A stretch of 64,000 nt of DNA from an uncultured Verrucomicrobiota bacterium (GTDB taxonomy: Bacteria > Verrucomicrobiota > Kiritimatiellia > Kiritimatiellales > Tichowtungiaceae), in the NCBI GenBank assembly GCA_903831085.1, contig CAIKWE010000044.1:1-64000 (forward strand). Direction: 5' to 3'. This document shows, one piece after another, positions 35,052 to 43,159 of this stretch. The notes under the pieces were generated by a model. That model was not told the DNA's origin and did not search any database. It saw only the letters and a list, made by a program, of their open reading frames with translations. Both the position numbers and the translations under genes were made by a program. The first letter of the stretch is position 1. Every line of letters begins with the position of its first letter.

Positions 35052-36323
35052 TTATTCGCAGGCACGTTCGGTGATCAGGAACACCTTGTCCTGACGGCGT
35101 GCTTTGCGGGGCAGGGCGAGCGTGACGACATCGTTCGGTTGTGCGGTCCCGGCGGGCTCGCCGTTGACGCGGAGATTCTCGACGGTGAAACGTAGCGCGC
35201 CGGTGGTCGGCCCTTCGATCAGAAGCGGGTCGCCGTTTTTAATCGCGTGGCGCCGCACGGTAAATTCGGCGATGTTGGCTTTGCTGAAAAAATTGCTGAG
35301 CACACCGACTTCGTCGCGCTGTTCAGTCGCTTGCGAATCCGCGGCACCGGCCCACTCGCCGAGCTTCTCGCCGCAGTAATAGCCGCCGTGCCAGAAACCG
35401 CGGTTGAACACTTTGCCGAGTTCGGCAATCCACGGTTCAAATTTTTCCGGCGTGTAGGTTCCGGCGGCCAGTGCGTCGAGCGCCTCGCGGTAAATTCGTG
35501 TGGTGACTTCAACGTAATCGGCGGAACGCCCGCGCCCCTCGATTTTCAGAACCGAAATTCCGGCGGCGGTGATTTTGTCCAGATATTGGATGGTGCAGAT
35601 GTCTTTGGGCGACATGACGTATTTGTTGTCGATCACCAGTTCCTCGCCGGTTTCCTCGTCGGTGACGCGGTAACTGCGGCGGCAGGGTTGGAAGCAGGCG
35701 CCGCGGTTGGCGGAGTGGTTGTACTGCGAGAGGCTCATAAAACATTTGCCGCTGACGGCGACGCAGAGCGCGCCGTGCGCGAACAGTTCGAGGCGGATCA
35801 GTTCGCCGGACGGCCCGCGCAGGTTTTTCTCCTGAACTTTTTTCCAGATATTGGAAATCTGTTCGAGCGAGAGTTCGCGCGCCAGCACTACGGTGTCGGC
35901 ATAGCGGGCATAAAATTCCAAGGCTTGGAAATTGGTGACGTTGGCCTGCACCGAAATATGCACTTCGAGGCCGATGGAGCGGGCGTATTCAATCGCGGCG
36001 ATGTCCGTGGCGATGACAGCGGAAACGCCCGCGGTTTTGGCGGCGTCGCACAGCGCGTGCATTTCCTCCATCTCGCCGTCGTAAACAATCGTATTGAGCG
36101 CGAGATAGCTCTTCACGCCCGCCGTGCGGCAAAGGCGCGCGATCTTTGGCAGGTCTTCGGGGGCGAGACCGGCGGAGCGGGCGCGCATGTTGAGTTTGCC
36201 GACGCCGAAATAAACGGAATCCGCGCCGGCGCGGATCGCGGCGGCCAGCGCCGCTTCCGATCCCGCTGGGCTCATCAGCTCGATTGCCGATTTATGATTG
36301 CCGATTTTAGATTGAGTGTTCAT
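35052..36323 (-). CDS. U32-family peptidase (TrhP/YegQ-like)
   Basis: The 423-residue U32-family protein has the family N-terminal ELMSPAGSEAALAAAI (about 15-30) and DSVYFGVGKLNMRA. The conserved SGKCFMSL, NRGACFQPCRRSY and MSPKDIC segments supply several cysteines. U32 members include tRNA and rRNA hydroxylation factors with a possible iron-sulfur cluster, so the peptidase label may be historical. Two TTCCAA palindromes lie within 75 bases (35841 and 35915) and are read in different frames as SNIWK and FQALE. Confidence 0.85.
   Translation of the reverse strand: MNTQSKIGNHKSAIELMSPAGSEAALAAAIRAGADSVYFGVGKLNMRARSAGLAPEDLPKIARLCRTAGVKSYLALNTIVYDGEMEEMHALCDAAKTAGVSAVIATDIAAIEYARSIGLEVHISVQANVTNFQALEFYARYADTVVLARELSLEQISNIWKKVQEKNLRGPSGELIRLELFAHGALCVAVSGKCFMSLSQYNHSANRGACFQPCRRSYRVTDEETGEELVIDNKYVMSPKDICTIQYLDKITAAGISVLKIEGRGRSADYVEVTTRIYREALDALAAGTYTPEKFEPWIAELGKVFNRGFWHGGYYCGEKLGEWAGAADSQATEQRDEVGVLSNFFSKANIAEFTVRRHAIKNGDPLLIEGPTTGALRFTVENLRVNGEPAGTAQPNDVVTLALPRKARRQDKVFLITERACE
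35841..35931. repeat. Two TTCCAA palindromes in the U32 gene
   Basis: Near-copy 35841-35857 (read SNIWK) and 35915-35931, exact in the inner 15 bases (read FQALE). Two frames within one gene. Confidence 0.85.
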
Positions 36324-36495
36324 GGGTTAAGCGCCGAGAGTGTCCACGTTTTGGTCTGGCTTCGCAATCTTGAAGAGTTGCCGTAAAGGACGCTTAGGTT
36401 GCAATCATTCCCATCCTCCGCTACTCTTCGTAAAACGAAGTTGGATAATATCATGCTGGGCGAATACGCATGTAGATCATTGGAGGCGGCGGGTC
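36324..36495. other. Intergenic region between divergent genes
   Basis: This 172-base gap carries a small CTTCGTAAAACGAAG hairpin and the GGAGG ribosome site of the SOUL gene at 36482. I see no gene in it. Confidence 0.6.
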
Positions 36496-37125
36496 ATGAA
36501 ATGTTCAATTCGAATCGTGCTTGCAGCCGCGGTCACAATCATTGGAGCAGGGGAAGCCATGGCGATTGAAGAGGCGGCGTACAAAGTAGCGAGTAAAGAT
36601 AACCAGTTCGAGCTTCGTGATTATGCACCCCATATTCTCGCCGAAACAGTTGTGGAAGGAACCCTTGAAGAGGCCGGAAACAAGGCGTTCAACAGGCTTT
36701 TTCGCTATATCTCCGGCGACAACCGGACGCGCAACAAGGTGGCGATGACCGCACCCGTATCCCAGGAGCCAACGGGAGAGAAGATCAAGATGACCGCTCC
36801 GGTCGGGCAGCAGCGTGTTCAGGAAAGATGGGCTGTGAGCTTTATGATGCCGGCAACTTACACGCTGGAAACTCTTCCCGCGCCGGATGACCCCAAGGTT
36901 ACGCTGCGGCAGGTTCCCGCCCGCCGGATCGCCGCCGTGCGTTACTCCGGTTTCTGGAGCGAGAAGAACTACCTTCAAAACAAGCTGGAACTGGAGTCGT
37001 GGATTCACGAACAGGGCCTTACCATTGCTGGCGATCCTGTATGGGCCCGCTATAATCCCCCTTTCACTCCGTGGTTCTTGCGGCGGAATGAGATTCTGAT
37101 TCCGGTCGATGCGGGTGCAGACTAA
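36496..37125 (+). CDS. SOUL-family heme-binding protein
   Basis: The 209-residue product has a signal peptide (MKCSIRIVLAAAVTIIGAG...AMA) and the SOUL domain: FELRDYAPHILAETVVEG, AFNRLFRYISGDN, KVAMTAPVSQE, KIKMTAPVGQQ and VAAVRYSGFW-type segments. The paired MTAPV motifs are diagnostic. SOUL proteins bind heme or fatty acids; here it should act outside the cytoplasm. The strong GGAGG site selects the ATG at 36496. Confidence 0.88.
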   Translation: MKCSIRIVLAAAVTIIGAGEAMAIEEAAYKVASKDNQFELRDYAPHILAETVVEGTLEEAGNKAFNRLFRYISGDNRTRNKVAMTAPVSQEPTGEKIKMTAPVGQQRVQERWAVSFMMPATYTLETLPAPDDPKVTLRQVPARRIAAVRYSGFWSEKNYLQNKLELESWIHEQGLTIAGDPVWARYNPPFTPWFLRRNEILIPVDAGAD

Positions 37126-37167
37126 GCTCCGCAGAGTTTACATACATAAAGATAAGGAGATCTGAGA

Positions 37168-38622
37168 ATGCAATTGTTCAAGAAATCATGGCTGTTGTCC
37201 TCGTTGGCCGCCTGCTGTTTTTCAGCCGCCGCAGTCGCAAAAGAATATCCGGTGTCCTCCGCGAGCGAAATCCACGCCGTGATGGGTACGGTCAAGCCCG
37301 GCGACACACTGATCATGAAAAACGGGGCGTGGAAAGATCAGAACATCAGGCTGACCAGCAGCGGCAAGGTGGAAGCGCCGGTCACTCTCCGTGCGGAGAC
37401 GCCCGGTCAGGCCGTTCTGTGCGGGAACAGCTCTCTGCAGGTAGACGGTTCATACGTTGTGGTCAGCGGACTGCTGTTCACGGACGGCTATTTGCCGTCG
37501 GGGTCTGCGGTTATCCGGCTGAACGGCGATCATAACCGGCTCACCGATTGCGCCGTCGTGGACTACAATCCGCCCAGCAAGAAGTCCCGTTATTCCTGGG
37601 TGTCTCTTAAGGGGAACAGCCACCGGGTGGATCACTGCCGCCTTTCCGGACAGAATCATTCGGGCGTAACCTTGGTCGTTGAGCTTGACGGAACGGACAA
37701 TACCGGCCGGCATCTCGTTGAGCACAACTATTTCGGGAACCGTCCCGAAGGCGACGGAAACGGATTCGAAACCATTCGCGTCGGAACCAGCACCTATTCC
37801 ATGCAGAACGCGCGGGTCACGGTGGAGCACAATCTGTTCGAAAAATGTGACGGCGAAATCGAAATGATTTCCAACAAGTCCTGCGAAAATATCTACCGGT
37901 TCAACACCTTCCGGGAGAACGCGGCCTGCCTGACGCTCCGTCACGGGAACGGCTGTCTGGTTGAAGGCAATTTCTTTCTGGGCGGGAAGAAGAAGGACTC
38001 GGGCGGGGTGCGGGTGATTGGTCAGAACCACACCGTCATCAACAACTACTTTGAAGGGACGATGGGAAGGGCCGGCGGCGTTATTTCTTTGTGGGTGGGC
38101 ATCCCGAATTCGGAACTCAACGGGTATTTTCAGGTCACGAATGCCCTGATCGCGTTCAATACCATCGTGAACAACAGCGGGCCGTGCATCATGCTGGAGG
38201 CCGGGCTTGGCTCGCGGGACCGGACGCTGCTTCCCGAAGACGTGGTCATTGCCAATAATATTCTGCACAACACCGTGACCAAAGACACTCTCATCAAGGG
38301 AAAGAAAAACGACAAGATTCAATGGGTTGGAAACATTGGCTTTGGCTCCGCGCCTGGGTACGATGCCGGAGAAGGTCTTTTGAAAGCCGATCCGGAAATG
38401 GTCCGCGGCAAAGATAATCTGTTGCATCCTTCCCCGACGAGCGTTGCCCGTGGAAGCGCTGTTGGAGACTATCCGGTTGTGAAAATCGATATAGACGGAC
38501 AGGCCAGAGGCGACAAGAAAGACGTTGGCTGCGATCAGCAGTCCGATGCGCCTGTCATAAATGTGCCGCTCACAGCGGCTGATGTCGGGGTATCGTGGAC
38601 GATTGCCAAAGCGGCGCAATAA
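37168..38622 (+). CDS. Secreted PL6-family polysaccharide lyase
   Basis: The 484-residue protein has a signal peptide and the parallel beta-helix fold of polysaccharide lyase family 6, which includes alginate lyases and chondroitinase B. Repeated beta-helix turns run from residue 80 to 350. The active-site region contains MISNKSCENIYRFNTF, with the probable catalytic Lys near 237, and LTLRHGN with Arg near 258. A good GGAG ribosome site precedes the ATG. It follows the SOUL gene by 42 bases. The substrate is not determinable by eye. Confidence 0.85.
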   Translation: MQLFKKSWLLSSLAACCFSAAAVAKEYPVSSASEIHAVMGTVKPGDTLIMKNGAWKDQNIRLTSSGKVEAPVTLRAETPGQAVLCGNSSLQVDGSYVVVSGLLFTDGYLPSGSAVIRLNGDHNRLTDCAVVDYNPPSKKSRYSWVSLKGNSHRVDHCRLSGQNHSGVTLVVELDGTDNTGRHLVEHNYFGNRPEGDGNGFETIRVGTSTYSMQNARVTVEHNLFEKCDGEIEMISNKSCENIYRFNTFRENAACLTLRHGNGCLVEGNFFLGGKKKDSGGVRVIGQNHTVINNYFEGTMGRAGGVISLWVGIPNSELNGYFQVTNALIAFNTIVNNSGPCIMLEAGLGSRDRTLLPEDVVIANNILHNTVTKDTLIKGKKNDKIQWVGNIGFGSAPGYDAGEGLLKADPEMVRGKDNLLHPSPTSVARGSAVGDYPVVKIDIDGQARGDKKDVGCDQQSDAPVINVPLTAADVGVSWTIAKAAQ

Positions 38623-38649
38623 ACTGAAAACCTATTTGGGAGCGAGAAG

Positions 38650-38829
38650 ATGAAAAGGATTGTCTGTCTGGTGACCTATTGGTTGTTGCTCCTCGCGCCC
38701 ATAGCGCTGATCCTGGCGTCCATGCCGCAAAAGCGGCGGCTCATCCTCGCCATTCCGGTCGGTATGGTTCTGGCCTTGTTCGGGGATCGCGGAATCAAAA
38801 AGTGGAAGCGGCTCTGGCGTGTGGGATGA
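38650..38829 (+). CDS. Small two-helix membrane protein (59 aa)
   Basis: An ATG at 38650, after a GGGAGCGAGAAG ribosome-like stretch, opens a 59-residue protein. It has hydrophobic helices near residues 4-24 and 31-45 and a basic C-terminus (IKKWKRLWRVG). It is probably a membrane peptide. The 3' end overlaps the convergent rlmN gene by 35 bases. The case rests on the start context and the clean helix pattern. Confidence 0.5.
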   Translation: MKRIVCLVTYWLLLLAPIALILASMPQKRRLILAIPVGMVLALFGDRGIKKWKRLWRVG

Positions 38830-39856
38830 TGTGATTTGTGCCGGCGAGCATTCCGCAAGCGGCGCAGATATCTTTGCCGCCGCTGTAGCGGCGGGCGACG
38901 GGCGCGGCGAGGTGCATGCGTAAGGCGTCGCGGAACGCGTGCAATTCTTCCGGCGAGGGCGGCGCATATTTTCCGGACGGATCGTTCACATCAATCAAAT
39001 CGAGTTTGACCGGAAGTCCGCGGGTCAGTTCGGCCAGTTGTCTGGCATCTTCTTCGCCGGTGTTGAGGCCGGAAATCATCGTCCACGCCAGCGTGATCCG
39101 CTCGCCGATGACTTGATGGCGTTCGCGGAGCGCGTCCATCAGTTCGACGGTCGGGTGCAACTTTTCGACCGGCATCAGTTCGCGTCGCTTCTGCGGATCG
39201 GCGGAAGTGAGCGAGACGACCAGCCGGAACGGATGTTTTTCGGCAGTGTATCGCCGGATGGCGGGGACGATTCCTGCCGTTGAAATGGTGATGGCTTTGG
39301 CGGAAATGGCGCCGCCGCACGGTTCGGAGAGAATGCGTGCGGCGCGGATGACTTCGTCGTAGTTGAGCAGCGGTTCGCCCATGCCCATAAAGACTACGCC
39401 GCGTACCGGATGTTCCGAGTCGTCGCGGATTTTGAGTGCCTGATCGACCATTTCCCACGCGGAAAGGTTGCGGATGAATCCCATTTTGCCGGTGTAGCAG
39501 AAGGCGCAACCCAGCGCACAGCCGACCTGCGAGCTGACGCAGACGATATATTTCTGGTCTTCTTCGCGGTGCAGCAGCGGAATGCGGACGGCTTCGAACG
39601 GTTCCGGACCGTCGCCGCGAAACAAATATTTGGCGAAGCCGTCCTGCGGCGAAATTTTCTTATCCACCACCATCAGATTCGGAATCTCTGTCGCGACCCG
39701 GAGAGCTTTCAGCGCCTTTTCAGAAATCTCGGCCTGCACCTCCGGCAGTTTGCCTTTCCGGATGACGACGGCCTGAATCATCCGCGCCTGACGGAGCGTG
39801 ATGCCGAGCTGGCCGTGCAACTCTGCGGCAGTTTGATTTTTTAAGAGGATAGGCAT
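38795..39856 (-). CDS. rlmN: RlmN-like radical SAM rRNA/tRNA methyltransferase
   Basis: The 353-residue RlmN-type enzyme methylates C2 of adenine 2503 in 23S rRNA and A37 of tRNA. The radical SAM cluster motif C-x3-C-x2-C is CALGCAFC (113-120); GVVFMGMGEPLLNYD follows, and the catalytic cysteine region DICAACGMLAG is near residue 335. The C-terminal end overlaps the small membrane protein. It is standard in length. Confidence 0.9.
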   Translation of the reverse strand: MPILLKNQTAAELHGQLGITLRQARMIQAVVIRKGKLPEVQAEISEKALKALRVATEIPNLMVVDKKISPQDGFAKYLFRGDGPEPFEAVRIPLLHREEDQKYIVCVSSQVGCALGCAFCYTGKMGFIRNLSAWEMVDQALKIRDDSEHPVRGVVFMGMGEPLLNYDEVIRAARILSEPCGGAISAKAITISTAGIVPAIRRYTAEKHPFRLVVSLTSADPQKRRELMPVEKLHPTVELMDALRERHQVIGERITLAWTMISGLNTGEEDARQLAELTRGLPVKLDLIDVNDPSGKYAPPSPEELHAFRDALRMHLAAPVARRYSGGKDICAACGMLAGTNHIIPHARAASTF

Positions 39857-39883
39857 TTGATCCGGATGTTTAAACTTCCGCAG

Positions 39884-39900
39884 TGTCCAATGTTTGGATA
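39884..39900. repeat. TTCCAA palindrome near-copy between rlmN and tspO
   Basis: TGTCCAA-TGT-TTGGATA, imperfect at both ends. Confidence 0.55.
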
Positions 39901-39912
39901 GATTTCACAACT

Positions 39913-40383
39913 ATGAAGAACATCAAGAGGGCTGGTCTGGTCGCGTTGTTCATCGTCATCGCCTTTCTGCCATCGCTCAGTGCGGTTTTTGTGAAGACCG
40001 GCGGCTGGTATGCGATAGTACTGGACAAGCCGAGCTGGAATCCGCCGAACTGGATATTCGGTCCGGTCTGGACGACGCTTTACATCCTGATCGGTCTGGC
40101 GGGTTATTTCGCCTGGACGCGCGGCAACCGCGAAGATCGGAACACGGCGTTCAACGTGTACGGCGCGCAGCTTCTTCTCAACGCTCTCTGGACCCCGCTC
40201 TTTTTCGGATTGCATCGGATCAACTGGGCGCTGGCTGATCTCGTGATGATGTGGTTTATGATTCTGTTCAATATCGTTCTGTTCAGCCGGCGCAGCCGTC
40301 TGGCGGCGTGGCTGTTGATCCCGTACCTTCTCTGGGTCTCGTTCGCCGGCGTGCTCAACGCGGCGATTCTGGCGCTCAACTGA
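39913..40383 (+). CDS. tspO: TspO/MBR family protein
   Basis: The 156-residue protein has five hydrophobic helices and the family motifs KPSWNPPNWIFGPVWTTLY (near 46-64) and NALWTPLFF near 106. TspO proteins bind porphyrins or cholesterol-like ligands. The ATG at 39913 is preferred to an upstream GTG at 39883 that sits in a near-copy of the TTCCAA palindrome. Confidence 0.85.
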   Translation: MKNIKRAGLVALFIVIAFLPSLSAVFVKTGGWYAIVLDKPSWNPPNWIFGPVWTTLYILIGLAGYFAWTRGNREDRNTAFNVYGAQLLLNALWTPLFFGLHRINWALADLVMMWFMILFNIVLFSRRSRLAAWLLIPYLLWVSFAGVLNAAILALN

Positions 40384-40418
40384 CACACAATTAACCGAAT
40401 CGATATTTGTAACAGAAG

Positions 40419-40484
40419 GCCCTGAGTGACCGATGCCGCCGGATTGACTTGTTAAAACGGCTGTTTTGATTTATCACTCAGGGC
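40419..40484. promoter_or_regulatory. Inverted repeat ending at the phosphatase start codon
   Basis: Arms GCCCTGAGTGA (40419-40429) and TCACTCAGGGC (40474-40484) are perfect complements. The right arm ends one base before the ATG. A TTGACT box with a possible -10 near 40467 lies between them. The right arm leaves no room for a normal ribosome site, so regulation or leaderless initiation is possible. Confidence 0.5.
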
Positions 40485-40991
40485 ATGTTTTCCTTCCGGA
40501 AGAAGTTTCATCTGGTCATCGTTTGCACGGCGAACCGCACGCGCAGCGCCTATTTCGCCGGCTACCTCGGGCACTATCTCGATCAGTACCGGCCCAGTGC
40601 GCTGAAACGTATCAAAATCACGTCGGCGGGCACGAAGGCGGCGAGCGGCGGGCGGGTGAACGACGTCGTTGCGCTGATCGCCCGCAATAACGGCTTTAGC
40701 CTGCGGCAGCACACCGCGGAACCGCTTTCCGACAGCCTGATGAAAAGCGCTGACCTGATTCTGGTGATGGAGCAGGAGCACAAAGATTTCGTTCTCGAAA
40801 AACATCCGGAGGCGAAAGATAAAGTTTTCAGGCTGATGGAGTACGGCTGGCAGGGCGAAGACGAAATCGAAACGCTCGACGTGCCCGACCCGACCGGTAA
40901 AAACGTTGAGGACTTCAAGGCGTTTATCGAAACCGCGCACGCCGAGGCCGACCGGCTGGTTCACGAGCTGGTTCATCGGGAGATCATATGA
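40485..40991 (+). CDS. Low-molecular-weight protein tyrosine phosphatase-like protein
   Basis: The 168-residue product has the LMW-PTP P loop VCTANRTRS (Cys14 to Arg20) and the general-acid motif DVPDPTG near residue 130, so it is probably catalytically competent. Arsenate reductases share this fold. The last bases overlap the glycosyltransferase start by four, so the two are translationally coupled. The pairing with a lipid glycosyltransferase suggests a regulatory link, but the target is unknown. Confidence 0.85.
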   Translation: MFSFRKKFHLVIVCTANRTRSAYFAGYLGHYLDQYRPSALKRIKITSAGTKAASGGRVNDVVALIARNNGFSLRQHTAEPLSDSLMKSADLILVMEQEHKDFVLEKHPEAKDKVFRLMEYGWQGEDEIETLDVPDPTGKNVEDFKAFIETAHAEADRLVHELVHREII

Positions 40992-42256
40992 AGAAGACAC
41001 GTCGGAAGCTGCCGGGACATCGCGTGCTGATTCTTTCGGTCAGCGCAGGCACCGGCCACATCCGTGCCGGCGAGGCGCTCGCCGCCGCCGCCGCCGCCCA
41101 TCCGTCGACCGGCGAGGTGCTGCACATTGACGCGCTGCGCTACACCAACAAAATATTCCGCCGGTTCTACGGACAGTTCTACATTGATCTGGTCAAAAGC
41201 GCGCCGACTCTGCTGGGCTGGTTTTATGAATCGCAGGATGAACCGTGGAAAACCGAGAAGATGCGCCTGATGCTCGACCGGATGAACACCGGGCCGCTGG
41301 TGCGGCAGATTAAAAAGTTCAGACCGGATATCACCATCTGCACCCATTTCCTGCCCTCGGAAATTCTCTCTCACCTGATCAAGCACGGCAAGGTGGACAC
41401 GCAACTTTCGACGACCATCACGGATTACCATGTGCATGCCATGTGGTTGTCGCGGCTGATCCACCACTACTTTGTGGCCAATGACGAGTCGCGGGCGCAG
41501 CTTGAAAACATAGGCTTCCCGCCAGAATGCATCACCGTTTCCGGTATACCAATCGATCCGGTGTTTTGTGAGTCGAAAGACAGAGAAACGCTGCGGGCGA
41601 AACAGGGGCTGCGTAATGACATTCCGATGCTGCTGGTTTCCGCCGGCGCACTCGGTGTCAGCTCGGCCGAGCGGATCGTCGAGGTGCTGAGCCATCTGAC
41701 GATGCCGGTGCAGATTGTGGTGATCTGTGGGAAAAATGAAAAGTTGCGGCAGAGCGTGCTCGATCAGCTCAACCAGTGCCCCGCATCAGCGGCGCATCTC
41801 GACTTTAAAGTGCTGGGTTACACCACCGAAATGGACGAATGGATGAAGTCCGCCGATCTCTATATCGGCAAACCCGGCGGACTGACCACCGCCGAGGCGA
41901 TGAGTTGCGGTCTGCCGATGGTGATTTACCAGCCGATTCCCGGGCAGGAGGAGCGCAACAGCGACTTTCTGCTCGAAAACGGCGCGGCCGTGAAATGCAA
42001 CCAGCTCGCCACCATGGCCTACAAGGTGGATCTGCTACTGAAGAATCCGGAACGGATGGCCAAGATGCGCCGCCGGGCTTTTGAGCTGTCTCATCCGGAC
42101 GCCGCGAAACGGATCATCCAGAAGCTGATTGACGAGTTCTACACGGAGGCGGTGACGATTCCGCAGGAAAGCCCCGGTGAAAAAGCGAAGGGCAAGCTCC
42201 GTCGCCTCGGAGAGAAGCTGTCACTTAGTGGCGAAGACTCCATCTTCAAAATCTGA
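40988..42256 (+). CDS. MGDG-synthase-like lipid glycosyltransferase
   Basis: The 422-residue GT28-type protein starts with the MGDG synthase domain (ILSVSAGTGHIRAGEAL near residues 13-29). Its C-terminal half has the donor-sugar region GKPGGLTTAEAMSCGLPMVIY near 297 and PIPGQEERNSDFL. Relatives transfer glucose or galactose to diacylglycerol. It is coupled to the phosphatase gene at its start and overlaps the convergent transporter gene by 36 bases. The acceptor lipid is inferred. Confidence 0.85.
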   Translation: MKKTRRKLPGHRVLILSVSAGTGHIRAGEALAAAAAAHPSTGEVLHIDALRYTNKIFRRFYGQFYIDLVKSAPTLLGWFYESQDEPWKTEKMRLMLDRMNTGPLVRQIKKFRPDITICTHFLPSEILSHLIKHGKVDTQLSTTITDYHVHAMWLSRLIHHYFVANDESRAQLENIGFPPECITVSGIPIDPVFCESKDRETLRAKQGLRNDIPMLLVSAGALGVSSAERIVEVLSHLTMPVQIVVICGKNEKLRQSVLDQLNQCPASAAHLDFKVLGYTTEMDEWMKSADLYIGKPGGLTTAEAMSCGLPMVIYQPIPGQEERNSDFLLENGAAVKCNQLATMAYKVDLLLKNPERMAKMRRRAFELSHPDAAKRIIQKLIDEFYTEAVTIPQESPGEKAKGKLRRLGEKLSLSGEDSIFKI

Positions 42257-43150
42257 TTTTTTTTCCGGGTGGTGTTTAAAGGCCGCCAGCAGGAAAAGTC
42301 CGGCAAGCCCCAGCGCGATTCCCGCGAGATAGAAATGCCAGTGGGCCGCGCGCTGTCCGAAAATAACAATTCCGCCCGCGACGGCCACCACATTGTTGAC
42401 CGTTTGCGCGATCGGCATAAACCGCGATGCCGTTTTCTTTTGCAGGCCGACCTGCATGCAGTAATCCGCGAACACATTCAGCGGCACGGCGATCAACACG
42501 GCGGCCAGACTGAACATCAGGTCTTCGTTGCGGATCAGCGCGTGAAACGTTCTGGTGCCGCGCAGTTCGTCCAGAGTCAGATAGCTGATGGCCATTTGCG
42601 CGAACACTGCCCCGGCACCGAACAGCGCGCCGGAAATCATCGCCCAGCAGATCGGGTGTTTCCTGGTGAAAAAGATCAAGACGCCGCCGCTCAGCAGAAT
42701 GACCAGCATGAATATACCGAGGCTGGACTGTGTGCTTTGCTGGGTGATGTCATACTGCACACCGGAGACATCGCCGAAGGCGATCAGCATCGGCATAAGA
42801 ATCAGCATCGCCATCGCCAGCCGGGCCGCCGGATGCAGCTTTTCATGCAGCATAAGACGCGACACGGTGAGCAGCACAATGAAGCCGAAGCCGTAAAGCG
42901 GTTGCACCACAGCCACGCCGACCAGCCGCAATGCCGCCGCATAGGGTAGCAGGCCGAGGCAGCCGACGGCGAACCCGAGCATCCAGCGCCGGTCTTTCAG
43001 CAGACTCAAAACGGATTTCCAAACATTGGAAAACGTGAGCTTCGGCAGCCGATCAAGCGCCGACTTCTGCAACACCGGCGCCAGGCTGAACAGGCTCATG
43101 GCCAGCAGGGCCAACCCGATACCGGCGGTTTTATAAAGGTGTTCAGGCAT
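42221..43150 (-). CDS. DMT-superfamily transporter-like membrane protein
   Basis: The 309-residue protein has about ten hydrophobic helices in two repeated halves, the layout of drug/metabolite transporters. The first helix is GIGLALLAMSLFSLAPVLQ. An exact TTCCAA palindrome at 43016 encodes SNVWK in the loop after helix one. The substrate is unknown. The C-terminus overlaps the glycosyltransferase gene end. Confidence 0.7.
   Translation of the reverse strand: MPEHLYKTAGIGLALLAMSLFSLAPVLQKSALDRLPKLTFSNVWKSVLSLLKDRRWMLGFAVGCLGLLPYAAALRLVGVAVVQPLYGFGFIVLLTVSRLMLHEKLHPAARLAMAMLILMPMLIAFGDVSGVQYDITQQSTQSSLGIFMLVILLSGGVLIFFTRKHPICWAMISGALFGAGAVFAQMAISYLTLDELRGTRTFHALIRNEDLMFSLAAVLIAVPLNVFADYCMQVGLQKKTASRFMPIAQTVNNVVAVAGGIVIFGQRAAHWHFYLAGIALGLAGLFLLAAFKHHPEKKSDFEDGVFATK
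43016..43032. repeat. TTCCAA palindrome in the DMT-like gene
   Basis: TTTCCAA-ACA-TTGGAAA, exact. It is read on the minus strand as SNVWK. Confidence 0.9.
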
Positions 43151-43159
43151 GTGCCGAAT

